From Dendrobium chrysotoxum (taxonomy: Eukaryota; Streptophyta; Magnoliopsida; Asparagales; Orchidaceae), in assembly GCA_019925795.1 (NCBI GenBank), contig CM034310.1:12792764-12856763 (forward strand): DNA of 64,000 nt, in the 5' to 3' direction. The translations under genes were made by a program, and so were the position numbers. Below the pieces are notes generated by a model. It searched no databases and was not told the origin of the DNA. It was given only the letters and a program-made list of their open reading frames with translations. This document shows, piece by piece, positions 24,282-36,551 of the stretch (positions are counted from its first letter, which is position 1; each line of letters begins with the position of its first letter).

Positions 24282-27200
24282 AACACTGCCGTTGCCAGGT
24301 CCCAAGTCCTGGATGAGAAAAGTGGAGGGTTACGTTAGGTAGTCGACAGCCAGCGTAAAACTTGTCGAATAATAATGACATGAATCCTTTAAGAAATTGT
24401 GTTAATGCTAGGGCGTCCCCTGGAAGCGACGCGTTGTATGGCCTGAATACAGCGACAAGTGTGCAAGGGCCGCTGCACCGCCGCCCGGGTGCAGTGTTAA
24501 ATAGGCAAGGGTTACCACATCAAGGACGGATGTGGGCAAAGAAGCTAGTCCATGAAACTAAAATTAGGATAGGAACTTGGAATATAGGTTCCCTTACAGG
24601 AAAATTAATGGAATTAATAGATATTATGATTCATAGGAAGATAAATATTCTGTGCATTCAGGAAACTAAATGGGTTGGAGAGAAGGCTAAGGAGATTGAT
24701 AGTTTAGGATTTAAACTTTGGTATTCGGGTAGGAGTCTTACTAGAAATGGTGTAGGTGTGATTTTAGATAAGAGTTTGAAGGATAATGTTATAAATATTA
24801 ATAGAATTGGAGATAGAATTATAGCTTTAAAGATTGTTGTTGATGCTAAGATTGTTAACATTATAAGTGCTTATGCTCCTCAAGTGGGTTTGGATATGGA
24901 TTCAAAATTAAAATTTTGGAATGACTTAGAAGAATTAATACAAAAGATACCTCTTGAAGAAAGATTTTTTATTGGAGGAGATTTAAATGGACATGTTGGT
25001 AGAGAGGTAGATGATTTTAAAAGCATTCATGGTGGCCATGGGTTTGGAACGACAAATGAAGGTGGTAAGTCCATATTAGATTTTTGTTTAGCTTATGATT
25101 TTTTAATTGCTAATACATTATTTAAGAAAAGGAATGAGCATCTCATTACTTATAAAAATGGATATAGTACAACTCAGATTGATTATTTTCTTATAAGGAA
25201 ATTAGATCGTTTAGATTGCAAAGATTGTAAAGTTATTCCGAGTGAAAACTTATGTACCCAACATCGTTTATTAGTTTTGGACTTGAATATAATGGGGAAG
25301 AAATTAAAAAATAAAGTAAAACGTTTTCCTAGGATTAGATGGGGGCATTTAAAGAATATTAACAAAAATATTTTTGAGAGTAAGATTTTAGATCTTAAGA
25401 TTTTGTCTGTGCATGAGGATGCTAATGTTATGTGGGAAAAAGTGGCTAGTAATATCAAGAATATTGCAAAAGATGTGCTTGGAGTTTCAAAGGGAAAAGC
25501 TCCTAATAGTAAAAATAGTTGGTGGTGGAATCCAAATGTGCAAGAAAAGATTAAAAATAAGAAGATTTGTTATAAAAATTGGTTTAATTGTAAAAATTCT
25601 GATAATTGGAAATTATATAAAGAGGCACGTAAGGAATCTAAGAAAGCAATATGTGATGCAAAGAGTTTAGCTTTTAGTGATTTATATAATAGATTAGATA
25701 CTAAGGAGGGAGAAAGATATATGTATAAGCTAGCCAAACAAAGAGATAGGAGTAGTAAGGATTTAGTTCAAGTGAAGTGTATTAAGGATGAAGATCAAAA
25801 AGTACTTTTTTTAGAAGATGATATTCAACAAAGGTGGATGAGATATTTTGCTAAACTTTTTAATGAAGAATGTGAAAATAAAATTGACTGTATTGACCTT
25901 AGCACCTTAAATGAAAATAAAGATTTCTGTTTTTATCGGCGTATTAGTAAAACCGAAGTTAGAGAGGCTTTAAAGAAAATGAAGGGTGGAAAAGCTGTTG
26001 GACCTGATGATATTCCAATAGAGGTGTGGAAATGCTTAGGAGATGAAGGAATTTCTTGGCTTACTAAACTTTTTAATACTGTTTTGAAGACTAAAAAGAT
26101 GCCAGATGAGTGGAGAATGAGTGTGTTAATCCCTATTTTTAAGAATAAAGGTGATGCACAAAATTGTGCGAATTATAGAGGAATTAAGTTAATGTGTCAT
26201 ACTTTAAAACTATGGGAACGAGTTATGGAGCATAGGTTGCGGCGTGATACTAATGTTTCTCAAAATCAATTTGGATTTATGCCGGGTAGGTCTACTATGG
26301 AAGCCATACATTTATTAAAAGGTTTGATGGAGAAATATAGAGAGAATAAGGAGAATTTACATATGATATTTATTGATTTAGAAAAAGCATATGATAAAGT
26401 TCCAAGAGAAGTGTTATGGAGAGTTCTTGAAAAGAAAGAAGTTAATAACGCTTATATTCAAATCATTAAAGATATGTATGCAGGAGCTATTACTTGTGTT
26501 CAAACACAAGGTGGTTTGACCAAGTATTTTCCTATTTCGGTTGGATTACACCAAGGATCAGCCTTAAGCCCATATCTTTTTGCTTTAGTCATCGATGTTC
26601 TCACTAGACATTTGCAAGAGGATGTACCTTGGTGTATGCTTTTTGCTGATGATATTCTTCTTGTTGATAAGACTAGAGAGGGAGTTGAAGGTAAACTAGA
26701 ATTGTGGAGGTCAACCTTAGAGTCTAAAGGTTTTCGCTTGAGTAGATCTAAAACGGAATATATGGAGTGTAATTTTAGTAATAATAGACCTAGTGAGGGC
26801 ATTGTGACTTTGGCCGATCAAGTCATTAATAAGAGTACACGTTTTAGATATCTTGGATCTATTGTTCAGAGTGATGGTGATATAGATGGGGATATTATCA
26901 GCAGAATCCAAGTTGGATGGTTGAAGTGGAGGAATGCATCGGGCTTATTGTGTGATAGAAAAGTACCCCTCAAACTTAAGGGAAAATTCTATAAGATGGT
27001 GGTGAGACCTGCAATGCTTTATGGTGCTGAATGTTGGCCATTAAAAGAGAAGCATAATTCTAAGTTAAGTGTTGCAGAGATGAGGATGCTCAGGTGGATG
27101 AGTGGCTTTACCCTTAGAGATAGGATACGAAATGAGCATATTCGTGAAAAGGTTGGAGTAGCTCCAGTGGAAGATAAGATTAGAGAGAGTCGCCTTAGAT

Positions 27201-27448
27201 GGTTTGGTCACGTAAAACGGCGGCTTCCCGATGACCCGGTTAGGAAAGTAGAGGTCTTAGATTTGACTTATGTTAAGAAAGGTAGAGGTAGACCTAAAAA
27301 GACTTGGTTAGAAAATATTAGAAATGATCTTTCTTTATTAGATTTAAACGAGAATTTGACTTTTAATATGACACAATGGAGAAAAAGGATTCATGTAGCC
27401 GACCCCACGTAGTGGGATAAAGGCTTGATGTTGTTGTTGTTGTTGTTG
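24282..27448 (+). mobile_element. full-length RTE-clade LINE
   Basis: A 3.17-kb non-LTR retrotransposon with a ~98-bp 5' leader (including GTCGACAGCCAGCGTAAAAC), one endonuclease/RT ORF, a very short 3' UTR and a TTG-microsatellite tail instead of poly(A), all typical of plant RTE. Perfect 19-bp target-site duplications flank it: TTTGGATATTTGAAATTTT at 24263-24281 and 27449-27467. The perfect TSD, intact ORF and undegraded tail indicate a recent insertion, younger than the decayed sequence it landed in. I infer that the 5' end is complete from the leader length and the TSD. Confidence 0.93.
24380..27412 (+). CDS. RTE endonuclease/reverse transcriptase
   Basis: A single ORF of about 1010 codons. 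It encodes a protein that nicks target DNA and copies the element's RNA at the nick (target-primed reverse transcription). I chose the ATG at 24380. The frame is open six codons further upstream but without an ATG. Residues ~60-300 form an APE-type endonuclease with the expected catalytic set visible: N68 in TWNIGSL, E95 in CIQETKW, Y165 in YAPQVG, D201/N203 in GDLNGHVG, D268 in QIDYF and H295 in TQHRLLVLDL. RT occupies about 510-800: NYRGIKLM, QFGFMPGRST, FIDLEKAYDKVPR, GLHQGSALSPYLF and FADD at 755-758. The C terminus has the RTE-type RLRWFGHVKRR and basic GRGRPKKTW. No stop, frameshift or lost catalytic residue was seen. No host promoter is evident. Confidence 0.93.
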   Translation: MNPLRNCVNARASPGSDALYGLNTATSVQGPLHRRPGAVLNRQGLPHQGRMWAKKLVHETKIRIGTWNIGSLTGKLMELIDIMIHRKINILCIQETKWVGEKAKEIDSLGFKLWYSGRSLTRNGVGVILDKSLKDNVININRIGDRIIALKIVVDAKIVNIISAYAPQVGLDMDSKLKFWNDLEELIQKIPLEERFFIGGDLNGHVGREVDDFKSIHGGHGFGTTNEGGKSILDFCLAYDFLIANTLFKKRNEHLITYKNGYSTTQIDYFLIRKLDRLDCKDCKVIPSENLCTQHRLLVLDLNIMGKKLKNKVKRFPRIRWGHLKNINKNIFESKILDLKILSVHEDANVMWEKVASNIKNIAKDVLGVSKGKAPNSKNSWWWNPNVQEKIKNKKICYKNWFNCKNSDNWKLYKEARKESKKAICDAKSLAFSDLYNRLDTKEGERYMYKLAKQRDRSSKDLVQVKCIKDEDQKVLFLEDDIQQRWMRYFAKLFNEECENKIDCIDLSTLNENKDFCFYRRISKTEVREALKKMKGGKAVGPDDIPIEVWKCLGDEGISWLTKLFNTVLKTKKMPDEWRMSVLIPIFKNKGDAQNCANYRGIKLMCHTLKLWERVMEHRLRRDTNVSQNQFGFMPGRSTMEAIHLLKGLMEKYRENKENLHMIFIDLEKAYDKVPREVLWRVLEKKEVNNAYIQIIKDMYAGAITCVQTQGGLTKYFPISVGLHQGSALSPYLFALVIDVLTRHLQEDVPWCMLFADDILLVDKTREGVEGKLELWRSTLESKGFRLSRSKTEYMECNFSNNRPSEGIVTLADQVINKSTRFRYLGSIVQSDGDIDGDIISRIQVGWLKWRNASGLLCDRKVPLKLKGKFYKMVVRPAMLYGAECWPLKEKHNSKLSVAEMRMLRWMSGFTLRDRIRNEHIREKVGVAPVEDKIRESRLRWFGHVKRRLPDDPVRKVEVLDLTYVKKGRGRPKKTWLENIRNDLSLLDLNENLTFNMTQWRKRIHVADPT

Positions 27449-27450
27449 TT
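27413..27450 (+). repeat. RTE 3' end and TTG microsatellite tail
   Basis: The stop codon is followed by GGGATAAAGGCTTGATG and about seven TTG units. This short 3' UTR and trinucleotide tail are diagnostic of plant RTE LINEs. Confidence 0.85.
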
Positions 27451-27467
27451 TGGATATTTGAAATTTT

Positions 27468-30400
27468 CCTAACTTAGTCTTCCAAATGGAGGAGGACCAT
27501 CCCCCAAGGGATGTTTTCTCCTCTTTGGAATCTAAGTTGGATACTTATGTATCCCCTCTCAAATGTCATATTGAATTATAACTCAATAAATTAAAATAAC
27601 ATTTAATGAAATTTGAAAATCTAGACTCGAATAACCTGTAGTGTTATCCTAAGCAGTTAATATTAAGTCATCCTAAACAGTTGATATAATGAAATTTAAA
27701 ATGCTCAAACCAACCACACTTCGCTATCCTATTTTAATTTTTAAAGGGGGTCTTAGCATTCTAGAGCACCTATAGAAATTTGATTAATTTAAATTTAATT
27801 TTATCCCCTTTAATTTTAATGCCCTATATGTGCATAGCCACCAGCATAATATTATTTCACCATTTACATTGCCCCTAACCTAAGGGTAAATCTAATGCCT
27901 ATCAATCACATCAGTGAGTGCAAAAATTAAATAAATAGTTATATTAATATTAATTACTAGCATGTAGTGAAAGCTCAAAAATCCCAGCACACGAAAGAAA
28001 AGTAAACACCAGCCTAGCCTAGATCTAGAAGTGGTGCCCTAGCAAACCATTTAAGTGTGTATAGTAAGCTATCTGGTTCATATATTAACCAGTTTGTGGC
28101 ATTGTGCGATCAGGCTCGAGGAGCAGAGGCTCTATAGGACACGTAGTACTATAGGCTGGAGTAGTCCATCCTAAAAACTTGGTTGATAAAATTAGATTAA
28201 TGATTTTAAGTTTGATTGGATGATTAATAATCAATTAATTTTAAGTTTTAACACTCCATTAAATCTATTCATCGGGTTGTGCCACCAGGCTTAAGGAATA
28301 AACCCTCCTTAGGACATGTTGCCGCGCAGCCCAGAGTAGTCCATCATAAAAACTTCATATTTATAGTGGTTGTTGTGTATTAAGGGGTTTGTTAAGTAGT
28401 TTTAAAATTGATTTAACATTTTCTGGAATTTAAAATTTATTATCAAATTTTGGCAATTTTTGGATTATTTTTGATGTATTAATTAAGGGGTCAAAATTAA
28501 ACTTTTATATTCAAAGAGATTTCTTGAGTTTTGATATTTTGGTTAAATATTAGACCTTTTAATGAGTAATTAGACTTTGAGTTTTCTGCATTTGGAGTTT
28601 TCTATGGAAAGTTATGAATTTTTGAAGTTTCAATTAAATTTTAACTAAAGTTCACCAAAAAAGATAACTTTTTGATTTTAAGTGTTTTTGTTGATTTGAA
28701 ATTTTTAATAAATATTAAACCTTACATGGAGTATTATGCCTTCAAGTTTGCTTGATTTGGAGGTTTGTACAATTAGTTATAATTTTTTAAAGTTTTTGTA
28801 TTCATTTGAATTATTTAATTTATTTAATTAAGTGCCTTTTAATGATTTTGCTCCAAATGAACTTCCAACTCCTTGAAATCAACTCCAAAGGTCAGCAATG
28901 ACCTAAGGGAAGATTCACAAGTATTTAAAGATTTTATGGAATTTTAATTATTTTTACTTAATTAAATTTATTAAATATTTATTTTTACTTAAAATTTAGT
29001 TATCCTCAAAATTGAAGTCAAATTAAAGTGATATTAATTTTCTTTAATTAAGGATTGAATTGTTGTTAATATGATATGTTATTCGAAATTTTTTTATTTA
29101 ATTTTAATTAATTATGATTTTTCAAAGTTTTGTTAATTAATGAATTTTTTAAATTACTTAATTATGGAGGTTTTGATTATTTTGATCCAAACTGATTCTA
29201 AACTACATGCAATCACTCCTAAAGGTTAGAGATGACCTATAGAAATATTTTCAGGAGTTTAGAGTTTTTTTGGGATTGTTAATAATTTTTAATTATTTTA
29301 TTTTTTTAATTGTTAATTTTTACAAAAACTTAAATTAAAGTTAAACTAAAAGTCCAGTGATTATGCTATTATTTTTCCAAAATAGAGGATCAAATTATGG
29401 TCAATTCAAGATATTATTTGTAATTTTTTAATGTAATTCTAATTTATTATATTTTTTAAAGTTTTTGGGCCCCAAAAATGGCTGAATTTTAACTTGTTTA
29501 ATTTTTTGACCTAATGACCTCCAAATCTAGTGAAATTTGGACCTAAGGTATAAAATGTCACTAAGTTCAATTTTTTGATGTTTCATCCCTATTGGATATG
29601 TGTTTAATTTCTTATATTTTTTCTATTTTAATTAGACCTTTTACTTAATTTTTTTTGCAGGTGTCTCTAGTGTTCAAACAGGTTTGAAATTTTGGTCACC
29701 TAACCCTAGGACATATGCAAGCATACCACAACAATCAGATAACCTAATACTGTCAATTTGAAGAGTTATGAATTTTCAAAGTTTTGGGTCCAAAATGGAT
29801 CCTTTACTTTAAAAATTCACATCACATAAATCCATTGGACATAAGGTCCTAAGAAAATTATAGAGAACGCCTAAGATGTCCAAAAACTTTTTACCAAAAT
29901 TTGGGTCCAATTTGACTACTGGATTGTGAGAAAATGAAAAATTTTGGATTTCCAACAAACCCAAATAAGTCACTACATAGTGATCAAAACACTTTGATTT
30001 TCATTTTAATAAATAGTAGAGCTCAAGACCTTTCCAACGAGCTCAAGAACACCCAATTTGGTGAAAAATTAGATTTTCTATAAATTTTAGAAGTGCTGAC
30101 TGCTTAAATTAATTTTTTAAATAAATTTCATTAAAAAATTTTGGCGGCACACATTCTTGACTGGTGTAGCGTGGCTGCATCTACGTCATCAGATCACGCA
30201 GAAGGAATGATCGGACGGCTCTGGTTCATCTAGAGCTGTTTAGTTCAAAATGAACTAAAACTTTAAATAGTCATAACTTTCAAAATATTGATTCAAATTG
30301 GATGAAACTTAAAACATAGGTTTATGGCAACATTATCTTCCAACACCTAAAGTTTGGAGGCTTCATATGTTGTAGATTTTTTGTAGTTTCAAATTAAATT

Positions 30401-32211
30401 TGGAGAGAAAAGTTATAATAAACTTACAATCCAGTGGGTGGATTTTGATGTTCTTGAGCTTGTTGGAAAGATAATTGAATTCTCTACAACTTTGCTGAAA
30501 ACCTCAAGAACTTTTAATAGTTGGATTTAATTCTGCTATTCAAATTCTCTTTTCTCTCTCTTTCTCTCTCTCTCTCTCTTCTCAAATTAGGCTCTCAAGT
30601 TTTGCAACAACCATTTCAATGGGGGCTGGGGGGGCTTATTTATAGATGGAAGAGCTGAGGGAAGGCTTGGAGAGGAAAAATGCAACTGGAATTGATCATT
30701 TTGGATGGTTGGAGAAGATTCTAAGGATTTGAGTTGAGTAAAGCTTTGCTAGCATAACCTATGATTGCCAGCCTTCATTAATACATGAGATGAGCTCTAA
30801 GTTACTGCCATGTAATCCCTATAACCACCTAAATGCATATGAAAATGGATTATGGGGGGATTTCACTTTGCCAAGGTGGCAAAGCCACCTAAGCCTTCTC
30901 TTTGACCTTTTTTTTGCATATTTTTACTAGTCAAACTAATCAATATGCTTCTGTGGCCTGGGAAAAGGTCTTGAGCTAACTTTGAAGGAATATCAAGCCA
31001 TGGGAATAAAAATTTGAGTAGGCATATGGGATTTTGAGGGGGTTTCACCAAGTCAAAGTGAATTGACTTGGTCAAATTCACAATAGTTTGATTCCAAGCA
31101 AGTTTAAAAAAACTTAATGCATCATTGGAAATACTCAAAGCATCAAATGGAGTAGGTTTGAGGATTTAAAAAATATTCAATTTTGTTAATCGGTCAGATT
31201 AACCCATTTAAACCCTTAAGGGGTTTTTGGGTCAAATCAACCATTTAAACCCTTAAGGGGCAATTTGGTCAACCTATGTTGACTTGGTCAACTAAGTTGA
31301 TCGACGACCTGGGTTTGAGTCCTATGCACTCCTAATGGTGTTTAGGATGCATTGGAGGAATTTTGATGGTTTGATTTGAGAAGGCTGTGTTAGAGTTTAG
31401 AGAAGACTCCAAAATTACCCTTTAGGGGCATTTTGGTCATTTTGACCGCTGGTTAACTAGGGGTTATAATGATCCACTAAAATGAAGTTTAATGTTTAAT
31501 AAGTCATAATCAAGGGTTTGGATGTGATCAAAGGGTTTGGAGAGGCTCTAAGGTCAAAATCCAGTAGGTAGCAGGTTCACTGGCATAGGCCGTAAATATT
31601 TGAACATTTTATAACCTTTGGGTTTCAATTCAATTTTTAGGCATAGAAACCTCATAATGAGTTCAAATTTGGAGAGTATACCCTAAGTACATGCCTAATC
31701 AATATGCAATTTATAGATCATGAATCGGGGGTCATTTGACTGAGGTTTGAAATATTTGAAAATTCATTGGAAAAGGCTTTCAAGATAGGGCCTTTAAACG
31801 TTGATTTTGATTTGAATTATGGATTTGATTTAGATTGATATAAGATTTGGGTAGATTCTATTATTTGGATTGGTACTACAGATCTCATAAAAAAAAAGGT
31901 GAATAAATGGACCCCCAATATATGTAGTAGAACGAAGTTCTACTGTATATGTTGGCATTAATCGAATTGAAGGGTCATGTTTGAAATTTTAAATCTGAAG
32001 AAAAGTAGAAATTTATTCCTAAGGAGTCATGATTAGAATTGATACTAGGGTAGTGTCATGAGGGACATTCCCTACCATTAGTGAGTGTAATCCTAAAGGA
32101 AGGGAAAACCTATCCTTAAGGAAAAGAAAATTTGATAGATTTTGTGGGATGGATGTATTACTTTCCATAGAGGATGGGATTTGAAATTTAAAGTCTAGGA
32201 TGGTGCCACAG
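27468..32211. other. AT-rich non-coding region with decayed repeats
   Basis: No gene recognised in 4.7 kb. Visible structure: a ~83-bp segment repeated 175 bp apart (28100-28182 and 28275-28357, sharing AGTAGTCCATC.TAAAAACTT); a ~330-bp loose repeat around 28780-29250 (GTCAGCAATGACCTA at 28891, GTTAGAGATGACCTA at 29225); a doubled CCATTTAAACCCTTAAGGGG at 31204 and 31241; and a TC microsatellite. The final 200 bp share phrases with 17557-18650. It could be the remainder of a long Ogre/Tat-type LTR interrupted by the LINE, but I found no termini. Confidence 0.5.
30548..30582. repeat. TC microsatellite
   Basis: CTCTTTTCTCTCTCTTTCTC followed by an uninterrupted TC run. Confidence 0.9.
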
Positions 32212-34671
32212 AGGGCTAGGAATATACCCATCATAAAGGATCAAAACTGGAAGATCATATGAAAGGGTAAGAATATGCCTATCACTGAGAATAAAAACTA
32301 CGAGATCATATGATGTGGTAGGAATATACCCATTACAAAGGATCAAAATTGGGAGATCGTATGATGGGGTAGGAATATGCCAATCACAGAGGATTAAAAC
32401 TAGGAGATCGTATGATAGGGTAGGAATATGCCCATCACAGAGGATCAAAATTGAGAGATCGTGTGATGGGGTAGAAATATGCCCATCATAGAGGATCAAG
32501 ACTGGAAGATCATATGATGGGGTAGGAATATGCTCATCACAGATAATAAAAATTAGGAGATCATAAAATGGAGAAGGAATATGACCATCACTGACGATCA
32601 AAACTGGTATATAATCTGATGGGGTAGGAATATGCCAATCATAAAGGATCAAAACTAGAAGATCGTATGAAAGGGGTAGGAATATGCCCTTCACAGAGAA
32701 ACAAAAATGGGAGATCGTATAATGGGGTAGGAATATGCCCATCATAGAGGATCAAAACTAAAAGATCATATGATGGGCAGGAATATGCCCCTCATGGAGC
32801 TTCAAAACTAAGAGATCATTTGATGTGGTAGGAATATGCCCATCATAGAGGATCAAAATTGGGAGATCATATGATGGGGTAGGAAAATGCCCATCTCAGA
32901 GGTTCAAAACTAGGAGATCGTATGATGGGTAGGAATATGCCCATCACAGGGGATCAAAACAAAGAGAAGGCATGATGGGGTAGGAATATGCCCATCATAG
33001 AGTATCAAAACTAGGAGATCATATGATGGGGTAGAAAAAAGCCCATCATAGAGGATCGAGACTAGGAGATCGTATGATGGGGTAGGAATATGCCCATTAC
33101 AGAGGATCAAAACTGTGAGATCATGTGATGGGGTAGAAATATGCCCTTCATAGAGGATCAAAACTAGAATATCATATGATGGGGTAGGAATATGCCCATC
33201 ACAGATAATCCAAATTGGGAGATCAAAAAATGAGGAAGGAATATGACCATTTCTGAGGATTAAATCTGGCAGATAATATGATGGGGGTAAGAATATACCC
33301 ATCATAGAGGATCAAAACTGGAAGATCTTATGAAGGGGTAGGAATATGCCCATCACAGAGGAACAAAAATGGGAGATCGTATAATAAGGTAGGAATATGC
33401 CCATCATAAAGGATCAAAACTAGGAGATCATATGATGGATTATAATATTCCCCTTATAGAGGATTAAAACTAGTAGATCGTTTGATGGGGTAGGAATATG
33501 CCCATCACAGAGGTTCAAAATTGAGAGATCGTATGATGGGGTAGGAATATGCCCATCAAAGAGGATCGAAACTAGGAGATCATATGACAGGGTAGAAAAA
33601 TGCCCATCACAAAGAATCAAAATTGGGAAATCATATAATGGGGTAGGAATATGCCCATCACAAAGGATCAAGACTGAAAAATTGTGTGATGGGGTAGGAA
33701 TATGCCCATCATAGAGGATCTAAACTGGGAGATTATATGACATGGTAGGAATATACCCCTCATAGAGGAACATTATTGGGAGATCGTGTGATCAGGTAGG
33801 AATATGCTAATAAAAGAAGATTAAAATGGGATGTCGTATGATGGGTTTGGAATATGCCCATCACAGAGGATCGAAACTAAGAGATCGTATGATTGGCTAG
33901 GAATATGCCCATTACAGAGCATCAAAATAGGGAGATCATCTAATGGGGTAGAAATATGGTAATTACAGAGGATAAAGACTAGAAGAACATGTAATAAGGT
34001 AGAAATATGACCATTACAGAGGATTAAAATTGAGAGATCATTTAAGGGGGAAAGAGTATACCCATCGTAGAGGATTAAAACTGGGAGATCACATGGTTGG
34101 TTTGGAATAAGCCCATCACAAAGTAGAAAAATTGGGAGATCTTATGATGGCGTAGGAATATGCCCATTAAAGAGGATCAAAACTTGGAGATTGTATGATG
34201 GGGTAGGAATATGCCCATCACAAAGGATCCAAACTGGCAAATCATATGATGGGGTAGGAATATGCCCATCATAAAGGATCAAAATTGAGCGATCGAATGA
34301 TGTGGTATGAAAATACCCATCACAAATGATCAAAATTTGGAGATCTAATGATGGGGTGGAAAATGCCCATCATAGAGGATCAAAATTGGGAGATTATATG
34401 ATGGGGTAGGAATATGCCCATCATAGTGGATAAAAACTAGGAGATCATGTGATGGGGTTGGAATATGGCCACCACTGAGGATCAAAACTAGAAGATCTTA
34501 TGGTGGCGTAGGAATATGTCCATCACAGATGATCAAAATTGGGAGATCAAAAAATGGGAAAGGAATATGACCATCACAGAGGATCAAAACTGGTAGATAA
34601 TATGATGCGGCAAGAATATGCCCATCATAGAGGATCAAAAATGGAAGATTGTTTGAAGGGGCAAGAATATG
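32212..34671. repeat. 51-bp satellite array, block 2
   Basis: The same monomer family as block 1. It resumes abruptly after GGTGCCACAGAGG and is cut on the right by the minus-strand Sirevirus at 34672. A distinctive trio of monomers (CACAGATAAT, then a ...AAAATG..GAAGGAATATGACCATC unit, then ..AGATAATATGATG) recurs with its marker CAGAT at 32540, 33202 and 34526. Those intervals are 662 and 1324 bp, so the higher-order period is 662 bp, 13 monomers minus 1 bp. Confidence 0.93.
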
Positions 34672-36365
34672 TGAAAGTTCGAAAGGGATGTTAAGCCCTA
34701 GTGAACTAGTCCCGAGGCTAACCAAGAGGGGGGGTGAATTGGTTATTTAAAATTTCATGATAACTACAAAAATCTTTTCGATACTTAGCAGCGGAAACAA
34801 GTAAACAGTAACGAAAAGATCAACCAACGATATTCACCCAAGCAGTTTATATTGAAAAGTAAAATGCAAAACTGAATCAGAAAAACAAACCAGATTTTAT
34901 AGTGGTTCGGTCAACTTGACCTACGTCCACTCCCCGGAGCCTCCCCTCCGGGTATTGCACTAAACGAAAGTGACTCTCCTTTTGCTCCCACAGCAAGGCG
35001 GAGAAGCCTGTACAAAACACCTCCTTTTCACCACACGGTGAGGCAGAGAACCTGACCTCCTTTCGCTTCCTCCTGAAGCAGGCAGAGAACCTTCGAACTC
35101 CTTTTGCTTCCACCTGAAGCGGGCAGAGAACCCACAAACTCCTTTCGCTTCCTCCTGAAGTGGGCAGAGAACCCGGATCTTCTTACGAACGATCCTCCCA
35201 CGAAGAACACCGACTAGACGACAGACGACGAGCGGAGAAGACGACTCTGATCCATGCTTGGAGCAACCTTAGTGAATCCCTCACTAACTCCCCCTCACAA
35301 GATCTCTTCTCTCTCTCCCAACTCTCTCTCTCTAGGATTTCTCAGGGAAGGAAGGCAGCAAAAGATATTTCCAAAAATTGGAAAAAGTTCTTTTAAAGGA
35401 GGGCTTAAAATTTGCCCTAAATCTCAACTTGTCAGCCAAGATCGTCCAGGACGATCGGTAGATCGTCCTGTACGATCAGTTCAAATTCAGCTGTTTCAGC
35501 CTGGACGATCTGGCTCTTCTGGACGATCAGTAGAAAAAGTTGTTCATATCGTCCCGTACGATCCTGCGATCGTCCGGGACGATTAGTTCAAATTGAAGGA
35601 AATCGTCCAGAAGACAGTTCGGGTCGTCCAGAGAAATCTGTGCTGGACGACCAAAAAATGACTTGATCGTCCCAGACGATAGGGTAATCGTCCGGTACGA
35701 TTAGTTCAACAAGGCCCCCAAATCATCCTGTACATAGTTCTGGACGTACAGCTGAAATGCACAAGACGATCACGATCGTCCGGGACGATCCTGCGATCGT
35801 CCAGGATGATGTGATCGTATCAATTAAACATTAATTGCTTTCCTTAATTACCAGACTAATTTAGGCATGATTATAGTGAATCATCCAGGACGATACACGT
35901 ATCGTCCGGGACGATCAGACCAAAATACTTAAAATAAAACTTGCCTAACTTAATCTGGCGGCTGGGAATTTCTGATTTGAGAATATCGTCCCGTACGATC
36001 CAAAGATCGTCCAGGACGATCTGCTTAATCAGACCTTCTTAACTTAGTCGCCCTAATTAGGGTTTCTGTTTTAACTGGATCGTCCAGGACGATGTGGATA
36101 TCGTCCAGGGCGATCTGAACAAATTTTCAACAGAAACTCTAATTCACTTAATCTCTCTCCCTGAGTGTGTGTGTGCAAGGTTACTTAGCTAGGGAATCAG
36201 TTACATTACAATTGACTCAATAAAAAGAAAAATCATACATTTGACACACTTGGACCCGATCTTGAGTTGGCTTGAGTGGCTCGCGGTCTTTTGTGCCTGA
36301 AACAGATTAGCCAAGCAAAACACACCGGAAACATGTTTGTCATCATCAAAACCAGATTTGCAACA
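34672..36365 (-). repeat. 3' LTR of minus-strand Sirevirus
   Basis: 1694 bp. Read on the plus strand it starts TGAAAGTTCG and ends GCAACA. It contains the CpG-rich palindrome array (about 35440-36120), a GA-rich run, about three 41-bp repeats (35040-35175) and a TATA box. It keeps a 15-bp segment near 34768-34785 that the other LTR lacks. Confidence 0.95.
34895..34901 (-). promoter_or_regulatory. LTR TATA box
   Basis: TATAAAA on the minus strand in the context GAACCACTATAAAATCTGG, about 225 bp before the LTR end. Confidence 0.6.
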
Positions 36366-36379
36366 ATCTCCCCCTTTTT
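36366..36379 (-). promoter_or_regulatory. LTR-proximal polypurine tract
   Basis: The minus strand reads AAAAAGGGGGAGAT directly abutting the 3' LTR start (TGTTGCAAATC). Identical to the tract of the old plus-strand copy. Confidence 0.85.
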
Positions 36380-36540
36380 GATGATGGCAAACATTTGTAA
36401 AGTAGTCTGACAGTAAAAGTAAACTAGGAGATCAAACAAACAAACATTTTTTTTTTTTAAGTTTCATTTAACAGCTAAAACAACACAGGAAACAAGACTC
36501 AGAAAATAGAAACAAAGACACGACATGACTACAACTCTGA

Positions 36541-36551
36541 CTCCCCCTTTT
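36541..36551 (-). promoter_or_regulatory. upstream polypurine tract (second copy)
   Basis: The minus strand reads AAAAGGGGGAG preceded by GATGTC. It is conserved in sequence and spacing with 15154-15164 of the old copy. Confidence 0.6.

Noticed and set aside
24658..26911. Antisense open frames inside the LINE
   Set aside because: They are reverse-strand shadows of the intact endonuclease/RT frame.
30863..31138. 91-codon minus-strand frame
   Set aside because: No recognisable family and no supporting context. It fits chance in a long non-coding tract.
34877..35586. Open frames within LTRs (and equivalents at 43045-43452, 56293-57055, 59494-60254, 62666-63518)
   Set aside because: They lie in U3 palindromes and 41-bp repeats of LTRs and occur on both strands. 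They are not conserved in the old LTR.
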